NCBI GenBank assembly: GCA_022601645.1
Contig: JAJACH010000002.1
Coordinates: 248,001-312,000, forward strand
Direction: 5' to 3'
Length of the DNA stretch: 64,000 nucleotides
Source: Chlamydiia bacterium
Lineage (GTDB): Bacteria; Chlamydiota; Chlamydiia; Chlamydiales; Simkaniaceae
Shown here: in pieces, positions 35,681 through 43,479 of the stretch
Layout: each line of letters starts with the position of its first letter
Position numbering within the stretch: position 1 is the stretch's first letter
Made by a program: the position numbers and the translations under genes
Notes under the pieces: model-generated
What the model saw: only the letters and a program-made list of their open reading frames with translations
The model's database searches: none
What the model was told of the DNA's origin: nothing

Positions 35681-37459
35681 ATGAAGCTCTCAGATTATGT
35701 CGTTGATTTTTTAGCAAAGCAAGGAATAGGCCACAATTTCATTGTGACAGGGGGAGCTGTGCTTCACCTCGCCGATTCCACAGCGCGCCACGAAGCCATG
35801 GAGCACATCGGTGTTCAGCATGAGCAAAACGGCGCTGCTGCCGCTGATGGATACTTTCGCGCATCGGGAAAACTCGGTGTGGCGATGACAACAAGCGGCC
35901 CTGGTGCTACGAATCTAACGACAAGCATCTGTAATGCCTATTTTGATTCCGTTCCCTTAATTTGCGTCACAGGACAAGTCGCAAGATTCCGTCTCCGCCC
36001 CAATAAGCGTTTGCGGCAACGGGGATTTCAGGAGACGGACATCTCCGCTGTCTTTGAAAGCATCACCAAATATGTAAAACTCGTAACCGATCCAGAGCGC
36101 ATTCGCTATGAGCTTGAAAAAGCCGTGTACATCGCTCAAGAAGGGCGGCCAGGCCCCGTCGTCTTGGACATACCTGATGATTTACAACGCGTTGAAATTG
36201 ACCCAGACACGTTAGAAGGTTTTGTTCCCGAAACAAAACGCCCTTCTTCTGAATTACCAGACCAAGTCGCCGAGCTCCTTTCGATGATACGCAGCGCAGA
36301 GCGCCCCGTCCTCATCTACGGTCAAGGCCTCCACTGCGCAAAAGTGCAGGAAGAAGCGAAAGCGTTCGCTCACCATTTTAAATTACCCATGCTCCTCACC
36401 TGGGGAGCCACCGATATTTTCCCCCACACTGACCCCCTCAATATGGGCGGTGTCGGCGTGTGTGGCCCTCGTGCTGGTAACTTCGCCGCGCAAAGCGCAG
36501 ACTTAGTCATCGCCATCGGCACCCGCTTATCGCAAATGATCACAGGCGGAAAACAAAGTCTTTTTGCCCCCGATGCCAAAAAAGTCATGGTTGATATCGA
36601 TGAAGAAGAACTCGCAAAATTTGACAGCTCAACCTTCGAGCTCGATCTTCCCATCCTAACCGACCTCAAAGACTTCTTTTTGGAGTTCGAAGAGCAAAAA
36701 GGCGACCGCATCGACCGATTTGAATCGTGGAGAGAGTGTATCACAAGTTGGAAAGAGCGCTACCCCGTATGCACTCCAGACGATGCCAAAAAACCTGGCA
36801 AACTCAATCCTTACATCTTTGTAAAGGAACTATCCAAACACGTATCAGACGACGCCGTTCTTGTAACCGATACAGGTGCCAACATCTGCTGGGTCATGCA
36901 AGCGTTTGAATGCAAAAACAACCAACGCATCTTCTCCGCCTGGAACCATACCCCCATGGGCTATGCCCTACCAGGTAGTGTCGGAGCAGCTCTTGGTTCA
37001 GACAAAGAAGTCATCTGCCTTATCGGAGATGGGGGACTGATGATGTGCCTCCAAGAACTTGCCACCGTCAGCCGCTACAACCTCCCCATCAAAATCTTCA
37101 TCTTCGATAACGGCGGTCACTCAACAGTCAAACAAACCATCGAAATCTGGCTTGAAGGACGCTATGTCGTCGTCGACAAAGAATCAGGGCTCAACTTCCC
37201 CAAATACCAAAAACTCGCCGAAACATTTGACCTACCTTACTACAACCTCAAAACACACGCCGACCTAAACGATAAATTGCCCGAAATGTGGAAGCAAAAA
37301 GGCCCCTACATCTGCCATCTAGAAATCGACGAAATGCACCGCATCGTCCCCATGCTTAAGTTTGGTGCCGGTCTAGAAGACCTCGACCCCAAACTCCCCG
37401 ATGAAGAAATACAAAGCGTCCTGCAAGAGGCCAAACAGCTTGGAGCCGTGCTCACGTGA
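35681..37459 (+). CDS. ThDP-dependent enzyme, acetolactate-synthase-like
   Basis: 592 residues with the three AHAS/POX domains. The catalytic Glu is in G-V-Q-H-E-Q-N-G-A-A-A; T-T-S-G-P-G-A-T-N-L-T-T follows; the ThDP/metal motif is L-I-G-D-G-G-L-M-M ending near F-D-N-G-G. No branched-chain amino-acid genes are nearby. In this setting it resembles YerE, a ThDP flavoenzyme that adds a pyruvate-derived acetyl unit to a keto NDP-sugar. The analogy is inference. ATGA overlap with the SDR downstream. Confidence 0.8.
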   Translation: MKLSDYVVDFLAKQGIGHNFIVTGGAVLHLADSTARHEAMEHIGVQHEQNGAAAADGYFRASGKLGVAMTTSGPGATNLTTSICNAYFDSVPLICVTGQVARFRLRPNKRLRQRGFQETDISAVFESITKYVKLVTDPERIRYELEKAVYIAQEGRPGPVVLDIPDDLQRVEIDPDTLEGFVPETKRPSSELPDQVAELLSMIRSAERPVLIYGQGLHCAKVQEEAKAFAHHFKLPMLLTWGATDIFPHTDPLNMGGVGVCGPRAGNFAAQSADLVIAIGTRLSQMITGGKQSLFAPDAKKVMVDIDEEELAKFDSSTFELDLPILTDLKDFFLEFEEQKGDRIDRFESWRECITSWKERYPVCTPDDAKKPGKLNPYIFVKELSKHVSDDAVLVTDTGANICWVMQAFECKNNQRIFSAWNHTPMGYALPGSVGAALGSDKEVICLIGDGGLMMCLQELATVSRYNLPIKIFIFDNGGHSTVKQTIEIWLEGRYVVVDKESGLNFPKYQKLAETFDLPYYNLKTHADLNDKLPEMWKQKGPYICHLEIDEMHRIVPMLKFGAGLEDLDPKLPDEEIQSVLQEAKQLGAVLT

Positions 37460-38244
37460 AAAAAGCCGTTATCATCTCGATCTCAAGTGACATCGGACTT
37501 GCTTTAGCCGATAAATGGCTCTTAGAAGGTTATGAAGTGCACGGCACCTATCGTACCATGTCCGACGAGCTAGCAACGCGGAAGAATCTTCACCTCTACC
37601 ACTGCGATCTAAGCGACAAACACTCTGTACAAGAAGCCATCGCTGCCATCGATATCACCTGGGATACCCTCGTCCTCGCGCCCGGCCATTTAGAACCCAT
37701 AGGCAACTTTGATAAAGTCGATTTTGACGCATGGGAAGAGAGTATGCAAGTGAACCTCTTAGCGCAACTACGCATCGTCCACGGCCTTTTACCCAAACGG
37801 TCACAAACCAAACCTACCGTCCTCTTTTTCGCAGGAGGGGGAACCAACAACGCCGTTCTCCGTTACTCAAGCTACACCCTCTCAAAAATCGCCCTGATCA
37901 AAATGTGTGAACTCCTCGACGCCGAAATCCCTGACACTCGCTTTGTTATCGTCGGTCCAGGTGTTGTGAAAACCAAAATTCATGAGCCCACCTTGCGCCT
38001 TGGTGAAAAAGCCGCTGGCCAAAACTATCAACGCACCGTCGATCGCCTCAAAAACAACGAGTGTACACCCATGGAAGACGTCGTCGAGTGTTGCCACTAC
38101 CTCACAACCACCTCGTGCACCGCCGTTTCAGGACGCAACTTCAGCACAGCAGGCGATAACTGGGGAGACGAAACCTTAGAAAAACAACTGCAGGCGGATC
38201 ACGACATGTACAAATTAAGACGCGCTAAAAACGATTGGAGTTAA
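37456..38244 (+). CDS. Short-chain dehydrogenase/reductase
   Basis: 262 residues, classical SDR. I-I-S-I-S-S-D-I-G-L-A replaces T-G-x-x-x-G-I-G; A-G-G-G-T-N-N marks the Ser region and Y-S-S-Y-T-L-S-K the YxxxK. In the yersiniose pathway a reductase (YerF) reduces the acetyl branch made by the ThDP enzyme; this gene is placed right after such an enzyme and could do the same. The substrate is not proven by sequence. Confidence 0.78.
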   Translation: MKKAVIISISSDIGLALADKWLLEGYEVHGTYRTMSDELATRKNLHLYHCDLSDKHSVQEAIAAIDITWDTLVLAPGHLEPIGNFDKVDFDAWEESMQVNLLAQLRIVHGLLPKRSQTKPTVLFFAGGGTNNAVLRYSSYTLSKIALIKMCELLDAEIPDTRFVIVGPGVVKTKIHEPTLRLGEKAAGQNYQRTVDRLKNNECTPMEDVVECCHYLTTTSCTAVSGRNFSTAGDNWGDETLEKQLQADHDMYKLRRAKNDWS

Positions 38245-38248
38245 CACC

Positions 38249-39229
38249 ATGCTACAAGCCCAACCAACATCCCTTTCACTAGACCTTTACCGAGAGCTAT
38301 TAAGAATACGGATGATCGAAACAGAAATCGGTGAGCGCTACAAAGAACAAAAAATGCGCTGCCCCACCCACCTAAGCATCGGCCAAGAAGCCATCGCCGT
38401 CGGCGTTGGAAAAAACCTGCGTCCAGAGGACTACCTCGTCAGCAACCACAGAGCGCACGCCCACTACCTCGCCAAAGGCGGCGACCTAAAACGGATGATG
38501 GCCGAACTCTACGGCAAAGCCACCGGCTGCACACGCGGCAAGGGCGGCTCGATGCACCTCATTGACCTATCGAAAAACATCATCGGCACCACCCCCATTG
38601 TTGGCGGTTCCTACCCCGTTGGCATCGGCGTCGCTTTTAGCTCCAAACTCAAAAACGAAAACGCACTTACCGCCATCTACTTTGGCGAAGCCTCCACCGA
38701 AGAAGGCGTCTGGGCCGAAGGCCTCAACTTTGCCTCACTTAAAGACCTGCCCATCCTCTTCGTCTCTGAAAACAACTTCTACTCGTGCTATTCACCCATG
38801 GAAGTGCGCCAAAGCGAGAAACGCTCACGCCTAGAAATCGCCAAAGCCCACGGCATCCAAACCTTTAGCGGCAACGGCAACGACCAAGAAGAAGTCTATG
38901 AAGTGGCAAAAAAGGCCACCCAATATATCCGTGAAGGCAACGGACCGTGCCTTATAGAGTTTGAAACCTACCGCTACCGCGAACACTGCGGACCAAATGT
39001 TGACCCCGACGGGTACCGCCCCAAAGAAGAAGAAGACTACTGGTATAACCGTTGCCCCGTCGACCTCTATACCAAAAAGCTTTCTGAAAGAGGAGAACTC
39101 ACAGAAAGCCTAGTCGAACAATACAAAGAAGAAATCAAAAAGGAAATCGATGACGCCTTCGCCTTTGCCGAGGCAAGTCCTTTTCCCACATACATAGAAA
39201 ATGAAAACCTTTACAAAGAGCAGTCATGA
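38249..39229 (+). CDS. Pyruvate dehydrogenase E1 alpha-like ThDP protein
   Basis: 326 residues, 2-oxoacid dehydrogenase E1 alpha family: H-L-S-I-G-Q-E-A, S-N-H-R-A-H-A-H-Y, K-G-G-S-M-H. The ThDP motif, normally G-D-G followed by N-N, reads F-G-E-A-S-T-E-E-G and then S-E-N-N-F-Y. So the Asp is Glu and the second Gly is Ala. No E2 or E3 gene is nearby. The 4-bp overlap with the E1 beta gene shows they form one heterotetramer. GC-rich codon use compared with flanking genes. Confidence 0.83.
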   Translation: MLQAQPTSLSLDLYRELLRIRMIETEIGERYKEQKMRCPTHLSIGQEAIAVGVGKNLRPEDYLVSNHRAHAHYLAKGGDLKRMMAELYGKATGCTRGKGGSMHLIDLSKNIIGTTPIVGGSYPVGIGVAFSSKLKNENALTAIYFGEASTEEGVWAEGLNFASLKDLPILFVSENNFYSCYSPMEVRQSEKRSRLEIAKAHGIQTFSGNGNDQEEVYEVAKKATQYIREGNGPCLIEFETYRYREHCGPNVDPDGYRPKEEEDYWYNRCPVDLYTKKLSERGELTESLVEQYKEEIKKEIDDAFAFAEASPFPTYIENENLYKEQS

Positions 39230-40299
39230 GCCGAGAAATCACCTTTAGCAAAGCCATCAACGAAGCCACCGACCAAAAAATGAGTGAAGACGAAAGCGTC
39301 TACCTCCTCGGCCTAGGTGCGCCCGACCCGAAAGGCCTCTTTGGAACCACCTCAGGCCTCGTCGAAAAATACGGACCCGACCGCGTGCAAGACATGCCCA
39401 TTTCCGAAAACGCCATGACAGGCATCGCCATCGGCACCGCCATCCAAGGCATGCGCCCCATCATGACCCACCAGCGCGTCGACTTCTCCCTTCTCGCCCT
39501 CGACCAACTCATCAACAACGCCGCTAAGTGGCACTACATGTTCGACGGCCAAAAATCGGTTCCCATGGTCGTCCGCATGTTCATCGGCCGCGGCTGGGGA
39601 CAAGGCCCCCAACACTCACAAACCCTCCACAGCATCTTCGCACACATCCCCGGTCTCAAAGTCGTCATGCCCTCCACGTGCTACGACGCAAAGGGCCTAC
39701 TTGTCTCCGCCATCGAAGACAATAACACCGTCATCTACCTAGAACACCGCTGGCTGCACAACATCACAGGGCCCGTGCCCGAAGAGCTCTACCGCGTCCC
39801 CATTGGCAAAGCCAATGTCGTCTCAAAAGGCACCGACATCACCATCGTGGCCTCATCGCATATGACGCTTGAAGCCTACCGTGCCTTGGAGATTTTGAAG
39901 AAAGAAGGCGTGTCTGCTGAAGTTGTAGACCTCCGTTCTGTCAAGCCGATCGATAAAGAAACGATTTTGGATTCTGTGAAGAAGACCGGTAAACTCCTTG
40001 TTGTTGACCCCGACTGGAAAACATGTGGGTTTGCCGGGGAGATCTTGGCTATTGCGAGTGAAGAAGCATTCTCCGATCTGAAGATGGCGCCCGAAAGACT
40101 ATGCTATCCCGACCAACCCTGTCCCACAAGCTGGGCTCTCGCTAACCATTTCTATCCCACCTCAAAAGAGATCGCTGCAAAAGTTCTAGGCATGCTCGGC
40201 AAAACCGAAAGTGCAAAGACGCTTGTTGAAGAGCTGATGGCTCTTCGGGCAGAGCGTCCACTTGATGTCCCTGACAAAGCATTCACCGGCCCCTTCTAG
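39226..40299 (+). CDS. Pyruvate dehydrogenase E1 beta-like protein (transketolase-type)
   Basis: 357 residues. Pyrimidine-binding domain with P-I-S-E-N-A-M-T-G-I-A-I-G-T-A and C-terminal transketolase domain with S-S-H-M-T-L-E-A and V-V-D-L-R-S-V-K-P-I-D. Forms the E1 alpha/beta pair with the preceding gene. Without an E2 lipoyl partner it probably transfers a C2 unit from a 2-oxoacid or ketose to another acceptor, such as a nucleotide sugar. Last gene of the long plus-strand operon; a hairpin follows at 40376-40398. Confidence 0.83.
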   Translation: MSREITFSKAINEATDQKMSEDESVYLLGLGAPDPKGLFGTTSGLVEKYGPDRVQDMPISENAMTGIAIGTAIQGMRPIMTHQRVDFSLLALDQLINNAAKWHYMFDGQKSVPMVVRMFIGRGWGQGPQHSQTLHSIFAHIPGLKVVMPSTCYDAKGLLVSAIEDNNTVIYLEHRWLHNITGPVPEELYRVPIGKANVVSKGTDITIVASSHMTLEAYRALEILKKEGVSAEVVDLRSVKPIDKETILDSVKKTGKLLVVDPDWKTCGFAGEILAIASEEAFSDLKMAPERLCYPDQPCPTSWALANHFYPTSKEIAAKVLGMLGKTESAKTLVEELMALRAERPLDVPDKAFTGPF

Positions 40300-40344
40300 G
40301 AGGGGTAGGTGAGATCTATTTTAGTGTCAGGTGTGAGAGTGTTA

Positions 40345-40362
40345 CCTGTTAGCGTGACACCC
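40345..40362 (+). repeat. 18-bp direct repeat, left border of AT-rich island
   Basis: CCTGTTAGCGTGACACCC; the right copy at 42295-42312 reads CCTGTTAACGTGACATCC (two transitions). The pair encloses the exported methyltransferase-like and GT90 genes. A GTGTCA at 40325-40330 pairs with TGACAC here, giving an imperfect inverted repeat. Confidence 0.65.
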
Positions 40363-40375
40363 ACACACCCGATAC

Positions 40376-40398
40376 AGCAAAACCACTCTGTTTTTGCT
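40376..40398 (+). terminator. Terminator-like hairpin after the E1 beta gene
   Basis: AGCAAAA (40376-40382) pairs with TTTTGCT (40392-40398) around a 9-nt loop, followed by TGTTTCT. The stem is AT-rich and the T-tract broken, so termination would be weak. Confidence 0.35.
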
Positions 40399-40458
40399 TG
40401 TTTCTAAAATAAGCATTTTTGCATATTGAATTTTTGAAAAAATGGAATGGAATATCTC

Positions 40459-41115
40459 ATGAAAAAAATGTATCTGATTCTTATTGCAACGTTCTCTCTT
40501 TACAGCGTACAAGCACAAAATTACCCCGAGCCCTATAATTCTGTAGAAGAAGTTTTACCCTTTGATGGATTTGGTTGGTTTGGACCACATAACCAAGTGA
40601 TGCTTACAAAATTTATCCAGGAGAGAAAAGTTCACACAGTTGTAGAGCTAGGCTCGCTACTTGGTCTTTCAACGCGCTTTATTGCAAATCTACTTCCTCC
40701 TGATGGCGTTGTCTATGCAGTTGATCATTGGAAGGGAAGTGCTGAACACCAAAATCCTTCTAGAACAGATATTTATCCAAAATTACCAACGCTCTATCAG
40801 CAATTTCTATCGAATGTCATACGTACCGGGCTTTATAAAAAAATCATTCCCATGAGAATGACAACTCAAGAGGCTGCAGAAGTTATAGATGTCATACCAG
40901 ATCTAATTTTTGTTGATGCGTCACATGACTTTGACTCAGTCGTTGCGGATTTAGAATTATGGTTTCCATTCATCCAAGGACATGGAATTATCCTAGGTGA
41001 TGATTGGAATTGGGGTGCACCAGATTTTCCCGTAAGGCGCGCTGTACAATTTTTTGCCCAAAAATATGGGATGAAAGCTCGAAACTATGACTCTTGTTGG
41101 TGGATTGAAGAGTAA
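40459..41115 (+). CDS. Class I methyltransferase-fold protein with N-terminal signal peptide
   Basis: 218 residues from the ATG at 40459 (another in-frame ATG at 40447). The first ~20 residues (K-K-M-Y-L-I-L-I-A-T-F-S-L-Y-S-V-Q-A-Q) are a clear signal peptide. The body has V-V-E-L-G-S-L-L-G-L-S-T-R-F-I-A (SAM loop), V-Y-A-V-D-H-W-K, and L-I-F-V-D-A-S-H-D-F-D-S-V, as in Methyltransf_24/CmcI-like proteins. Export is strange because SAM is cytoplasmic. More AT-rich than the upstream operon; paired with the GT90 gene, which starts right after its stop. Confidence 0.75.
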   Translation: MKKMYLILIATFSLYSVQAQNYPEPYNSVEEVLPFDGFGWFGPHNQVMLTKFIQERKVHTVVELGSLLGLSTRFIANLLPPDGVVYAVDHWKGSAEHQNPSRTDIYPKLPTLYQQFLSNVIRTGLYKKIIPMRMTTQEAAEVIDVIPDLIFVDASHDFDSVVADLELWFPFIQGHGIILGDDWNWGAPDFPVRRAVQFFAQKYGMKARNYDSCWWIEE

Positions 41116-42243
41116 ATGCTTAGATCTACTTTTGTAATATTTTCGTTATATGGAGCGTTGTTATATGGCCAATTAAGGCTTCCAGATTGGGCTATAGAGC
41201 AAATCAATGAGGAAATTTCTCATGCTCCGTCTATAAATGCGCCATTTGCAGAAATTTCTAATGAATATCAAAAGCAAAAAAGTAAATATGCGTTCAATTT
41301 GAATATTGTCATTATAAAGAATGGAGTTATTCACTCGAATTGCGCAATCAAACACTCTCTTTCATATTTACATAGTCGCTATAAACTCCCTGATATGATT
41401 TTTTATTACTTCTATGGCGCTGGTCCAACTAAATTTGTGTATCCAAAAAAAGGATTTGATATGCCTTTTTTTGCAGGGAATAAAACAAAAAAAATGGATA
41501 GCGTAATTCTATTATTTGATCGGATGTCTTTTCATGCAATTACTCCTTCAGAGCATCATCAAAACTATTTATTAGCAAGAACAATGGGTCAAGTGGATAA
41601 CGTTAGTAAGTGGGGTGAAAAAAAAAACCTCCTATTTTGGAGGGGGCAATTAACGGATTTACGATATAACCCAGGACTCGGTCTCGAGGAAGTCAAGCAA
41701 TCACCAAGGTTAATTATTGCAGAATACTCCAAACAACGTCGAGATCTTATCAATGCTATGATATACTTTTTACCACAGCATTCTACCTATCAAACGAAAA
41801 GAATTATCGATCGGTTTCAACTGCAATATACAGAGAATTTCACCTCAATAAAGGATCATCTAGCCTATAAATATCAACTTTGTTTAGATGGGCTGACCTG
41901 CACAAACCCTGGTTATGCTTGGAGATTAAAATCGGGGAGTTGCACATTTAAGCAAGAGTCAGAGAATTACCAATGGTTTTATAGAGGGTTAAAACCATGG
42001 GTTCACTACGTTCCAGTTAAAAATAATTTAGAGGACATTTTCACTCGAATAAGGTGGGCAAGAGATCATGACGATCAAGCTCATCAGATAGCCAAAAATG
42101 CGAGAGAATTTGCTCAACAAAATCTTACTGAGGAGATGTTTTTGTTATACACCTACACAGTGTTGAACAAATGGGCGTCGTATCAAAATCTTAGTACAGA
42201 AGATTGGGACCATGCTTTTCATGTTTTAAAGCATGGTGGTTAA
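41116..42243 (+). CDS. GT90 (CAP10/LpsA-like) glycosyltransferase with signal peptide
   Basis: 375 residues. N-terminal signal peptide (F-V-I-F-S-L-Y-G-A-L-L-Y-G). The CAP10 domain is unmistakable: N-L-L-F-W-R-G-Q-L-T-D-L-R, Y-K-Y-Q-L-C-L-D-G, A-W-R-L-K-S-G-S, F-K-Q-E-S, then L-K-P-W-V-H-Y-V-P-V-K. Relatives are fungal CAP10, animal POGLUTs (ER lumen) and bacterial LpsA. An exported version points to glycosylation outside the cytoplasm or in the host. AT-rich, inside the direct-repeat island, probably acquired. Confidence 0.85.
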   Translation: MLRSTFVIFSLYGALLYGQLRLPDWAIEQINEEISHAPSINAPFAEISNEYQKQKSKYAFNLNIVIIKNGVIHSNCAIKHSLSYLHSRYKLPDMIFYYFYGAGPTKFVYPKKGFDMPFFAGNKTKKMDSVILLFDRMSFHAITPSEHHQNYLLARTMGQVDNVSKWGEKKNLLFWRGQLTDLRYNPGLGLEEVKQSPRLIIAEYSKQRRDLINAMIYFLPQHSTYQTKRIIDRFQLQYTENFTSIKDHLAYKYQLCLDGLTCTNPGYAWRLKSGSCTFKQESENYQWFYRGLKPWVHYVPVKNNLEDIFTRIRWARDHDDQAHQIAKNAREFAQQNLTEEMFLLYTYTVLNKWASYQNLSTEDWDHAFHVLKHGG

Positions 42244-42294
42244 AATTGGGGTCAGGCCTGCACTTTGAAATAGTATTTCGCTCTCTTTGCGTTC

Positions 42295-42312
42295 CCTGTT
42301 AACGTGACATCC
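42295..42312 (+). repeat. 18-bp direct repeat, right border of AT-rich island
   Basis: Matches 40345-40362 at 16 of 18 bases and is followed by a C10 tract. A TTGGGGTCAGG about 45 bp upstream recalls the ends of some IS200/RAYT-type elements and has a loose counterpart (TTAGTGTCAGG) upstream of the left copy. Confidence 0.65.
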
Positions 42313-42320
42313 CCCCCCCC
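42311..42320 (+). repeat. C10 homopolymer tract
   Basis: Ten consecutive C in the spacer between the GT90 gene and the small convergent ORF. Poly-C/G tracts of this length are unstable in chlamydial pmp genes, but this one is not inside a supported gene. Confidence 0.6.
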
Positions 42321-42360
42321 TCTAACCACATGGGTTGTCTGGGACTCAAGTCAGGAACGG

Positions 42361-42657
42361 TCACCAACCACAGGGGCTATGTGGACCCAATTCACCGGGA
42401 CCAACTCCCATTCCTTTGGGGCAATTTGTTGGAGACCATGGAAGAGCTTTAACATATTCATCAAGACGTGCTCTTCTTTCTTCGGTCGTTCGTTGAGGCA
42501 GTTGTTGAGCGGGCGGTTTTAAAGCAGCCAAAGCTACACTTTGACATCGACTGAGAGCATCCCATACTGCAGGGGGTGCGGTACAAGATGTAGTTGTACA
42601 ATCCTCTTGCCAAAGAGTTAAAAGAGCGCGTACTTTTGCTGAGCTACATGGTATCAT
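42361..42657 (-). CDS. Possible 98-residue Cys-containing hypothetical protein
   Basis: The frame is open from 42822, but an ATG at 42657 is preceded by GGAAG with good spacing, so a 98-residue product is more likely. It contains several Cys (M-I-P-C-S-S, D-C-T-T-T-S-C), an Arg/Glu-rich helix (R-T-T-E-E-R-R-A-R-L) and a Gly/Pro-rich end. Nothing recognisable. It could be a small real gene or the remains of one, in the debris beside the AT-rich island. Confidence 0.4.
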   Translation of the reverse strand: MIPCSSAKVRALLTLWQEDCTTTSCTAPPAVWDALSRCQSVALAALKPPAQQLPQRTTEERRARLDEYVKALPWSPTNCPKGMGVGPGELGPHSPCGW

Positions 42658-42722
42658 AATTTCTTCCAAAAAAAGGAAGCAGTCTAGGGTATTGGTGGTT
42701 AAAAGACAATGTCTACTTAGAT

Positions 42723-43397
42723 CTAGGGGACGAACCAGTAGTGGTCGCCTGTAAAGCCAATCTCTGCAAACAGTGCCTTCCATTCGTCGACATGTAAAAT
42801 ACTCTTGGCTGTCAAGTTCCACGCGTGTAAGAGTTCTCGTTCTTCATCTGTGCGGTAAGCGTCAACAACGATAAAGCTATGCTTTCTGCTCACACGTTCG
42901 ACTTCTAGTAAACCTTTTATGAGATCATCACCTTCTAGGTTATGAAGTGTATTGATTGAGATGACTAGGTCAAAGCTGTTGTCTTCAAACGGGAGGTCGA
43001 TGGCATTTGCAACGGCCATGTGCTTTTTGACAGTGTCTTTTGCATGGGTGATGGCGTACTCTGAGATATCGATGCCAGCGATTCGCATCTTTGGAAGCAT
43101 CTCGTGGAAGTCGTGGAGCATAAAACCTTTTGCGGCACCAACGTCAAGAAGTGATGACTCTTCGGTTAGGTTGTAAAACTCTTTGAAGGCAGGAACGACG
43201 GGCGCCCAGTATTTCGGATCGTAGTTAAATCCTCCGTAGCCAAAGCGACGGTCACCATCGAAAAAGGTTTCGCCAAACTCTCGGGCTATCGCGCGGTCAT
43301 CTTCGGATTTCATTGCCACTCGTTTTGAGAGGTTACGATTGACTTTAGGATAGTTTGCAAGAAGATCAACTTCTCGGCCGATGGATGTTTTTTGCAT
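42723..43397 (-). CDS. SAM-dependent methyltransferase (class I)
   Basis: 224 residues. SAM loop L-L-D-V-G-A-A-K-G-F-M-L, then I-A-G-I-D-I-S, and D-L-P-F-E-D-N-S-F-D-L-V-I-S-I as motif II. Cytoplasmic, no signal. Probably methylates a glycan intermediate. Divergent from the GT2 gene at 43480. Confidence 0.82.
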   Translation of the reverse strand: MQKTSIGREVDLLANYPKVNRNLSKRVAMKSEDDRAIAREFGETFFDGDRRFGYGGFNYDPKYWAPVVPAFKEFYNLTEESSLLDVGAAKGFMLHDFHEMLPKMRIAGIDISEYAITHAKDTVKKHMAVANAIDLPFEDNSFDLVISINTLHNLEGDDLIKGLLEVERVSRKHSFIVVDAYRTDEERELLHAWNLTAKSILHVDEWKALFAEIGFTGDHYWFVP

Positions 43398-43442
43398 AGC
43401 GTGTGATTTTCATCTGTTTTGGGTAAATTGTCAAGGAGCTCG

Positions 43443-43472
43443 TTGACAAATAAAATTCTAATCAAGGATAGT
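43443..43472 (+). promoter_or_regulatory. Candidate promoter for GT2 at 43480
   Basis: TTGACA (43443-43448), 18-bp spacer, GATAGT (43467-43472). The predicted start of transcription is about 7 bp on, at the ATG. Confidence 0.5.
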
Positions 43473-43479
43473 TTTCGCT

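Noticed and set aside
40325-40360. GTGTCA...TGACAC inverted repeat as a strong terminator
   Set aside because: The stem is interrupted by large internal loops and has no T-tract; treated as part of the repeat border.
42304-42522. 72-residue plus-strand frame over the C10 tract
   Set aside because: No good start or ribosome-binding site and low-complexity beginning; the minus-strand ORF has better signals.
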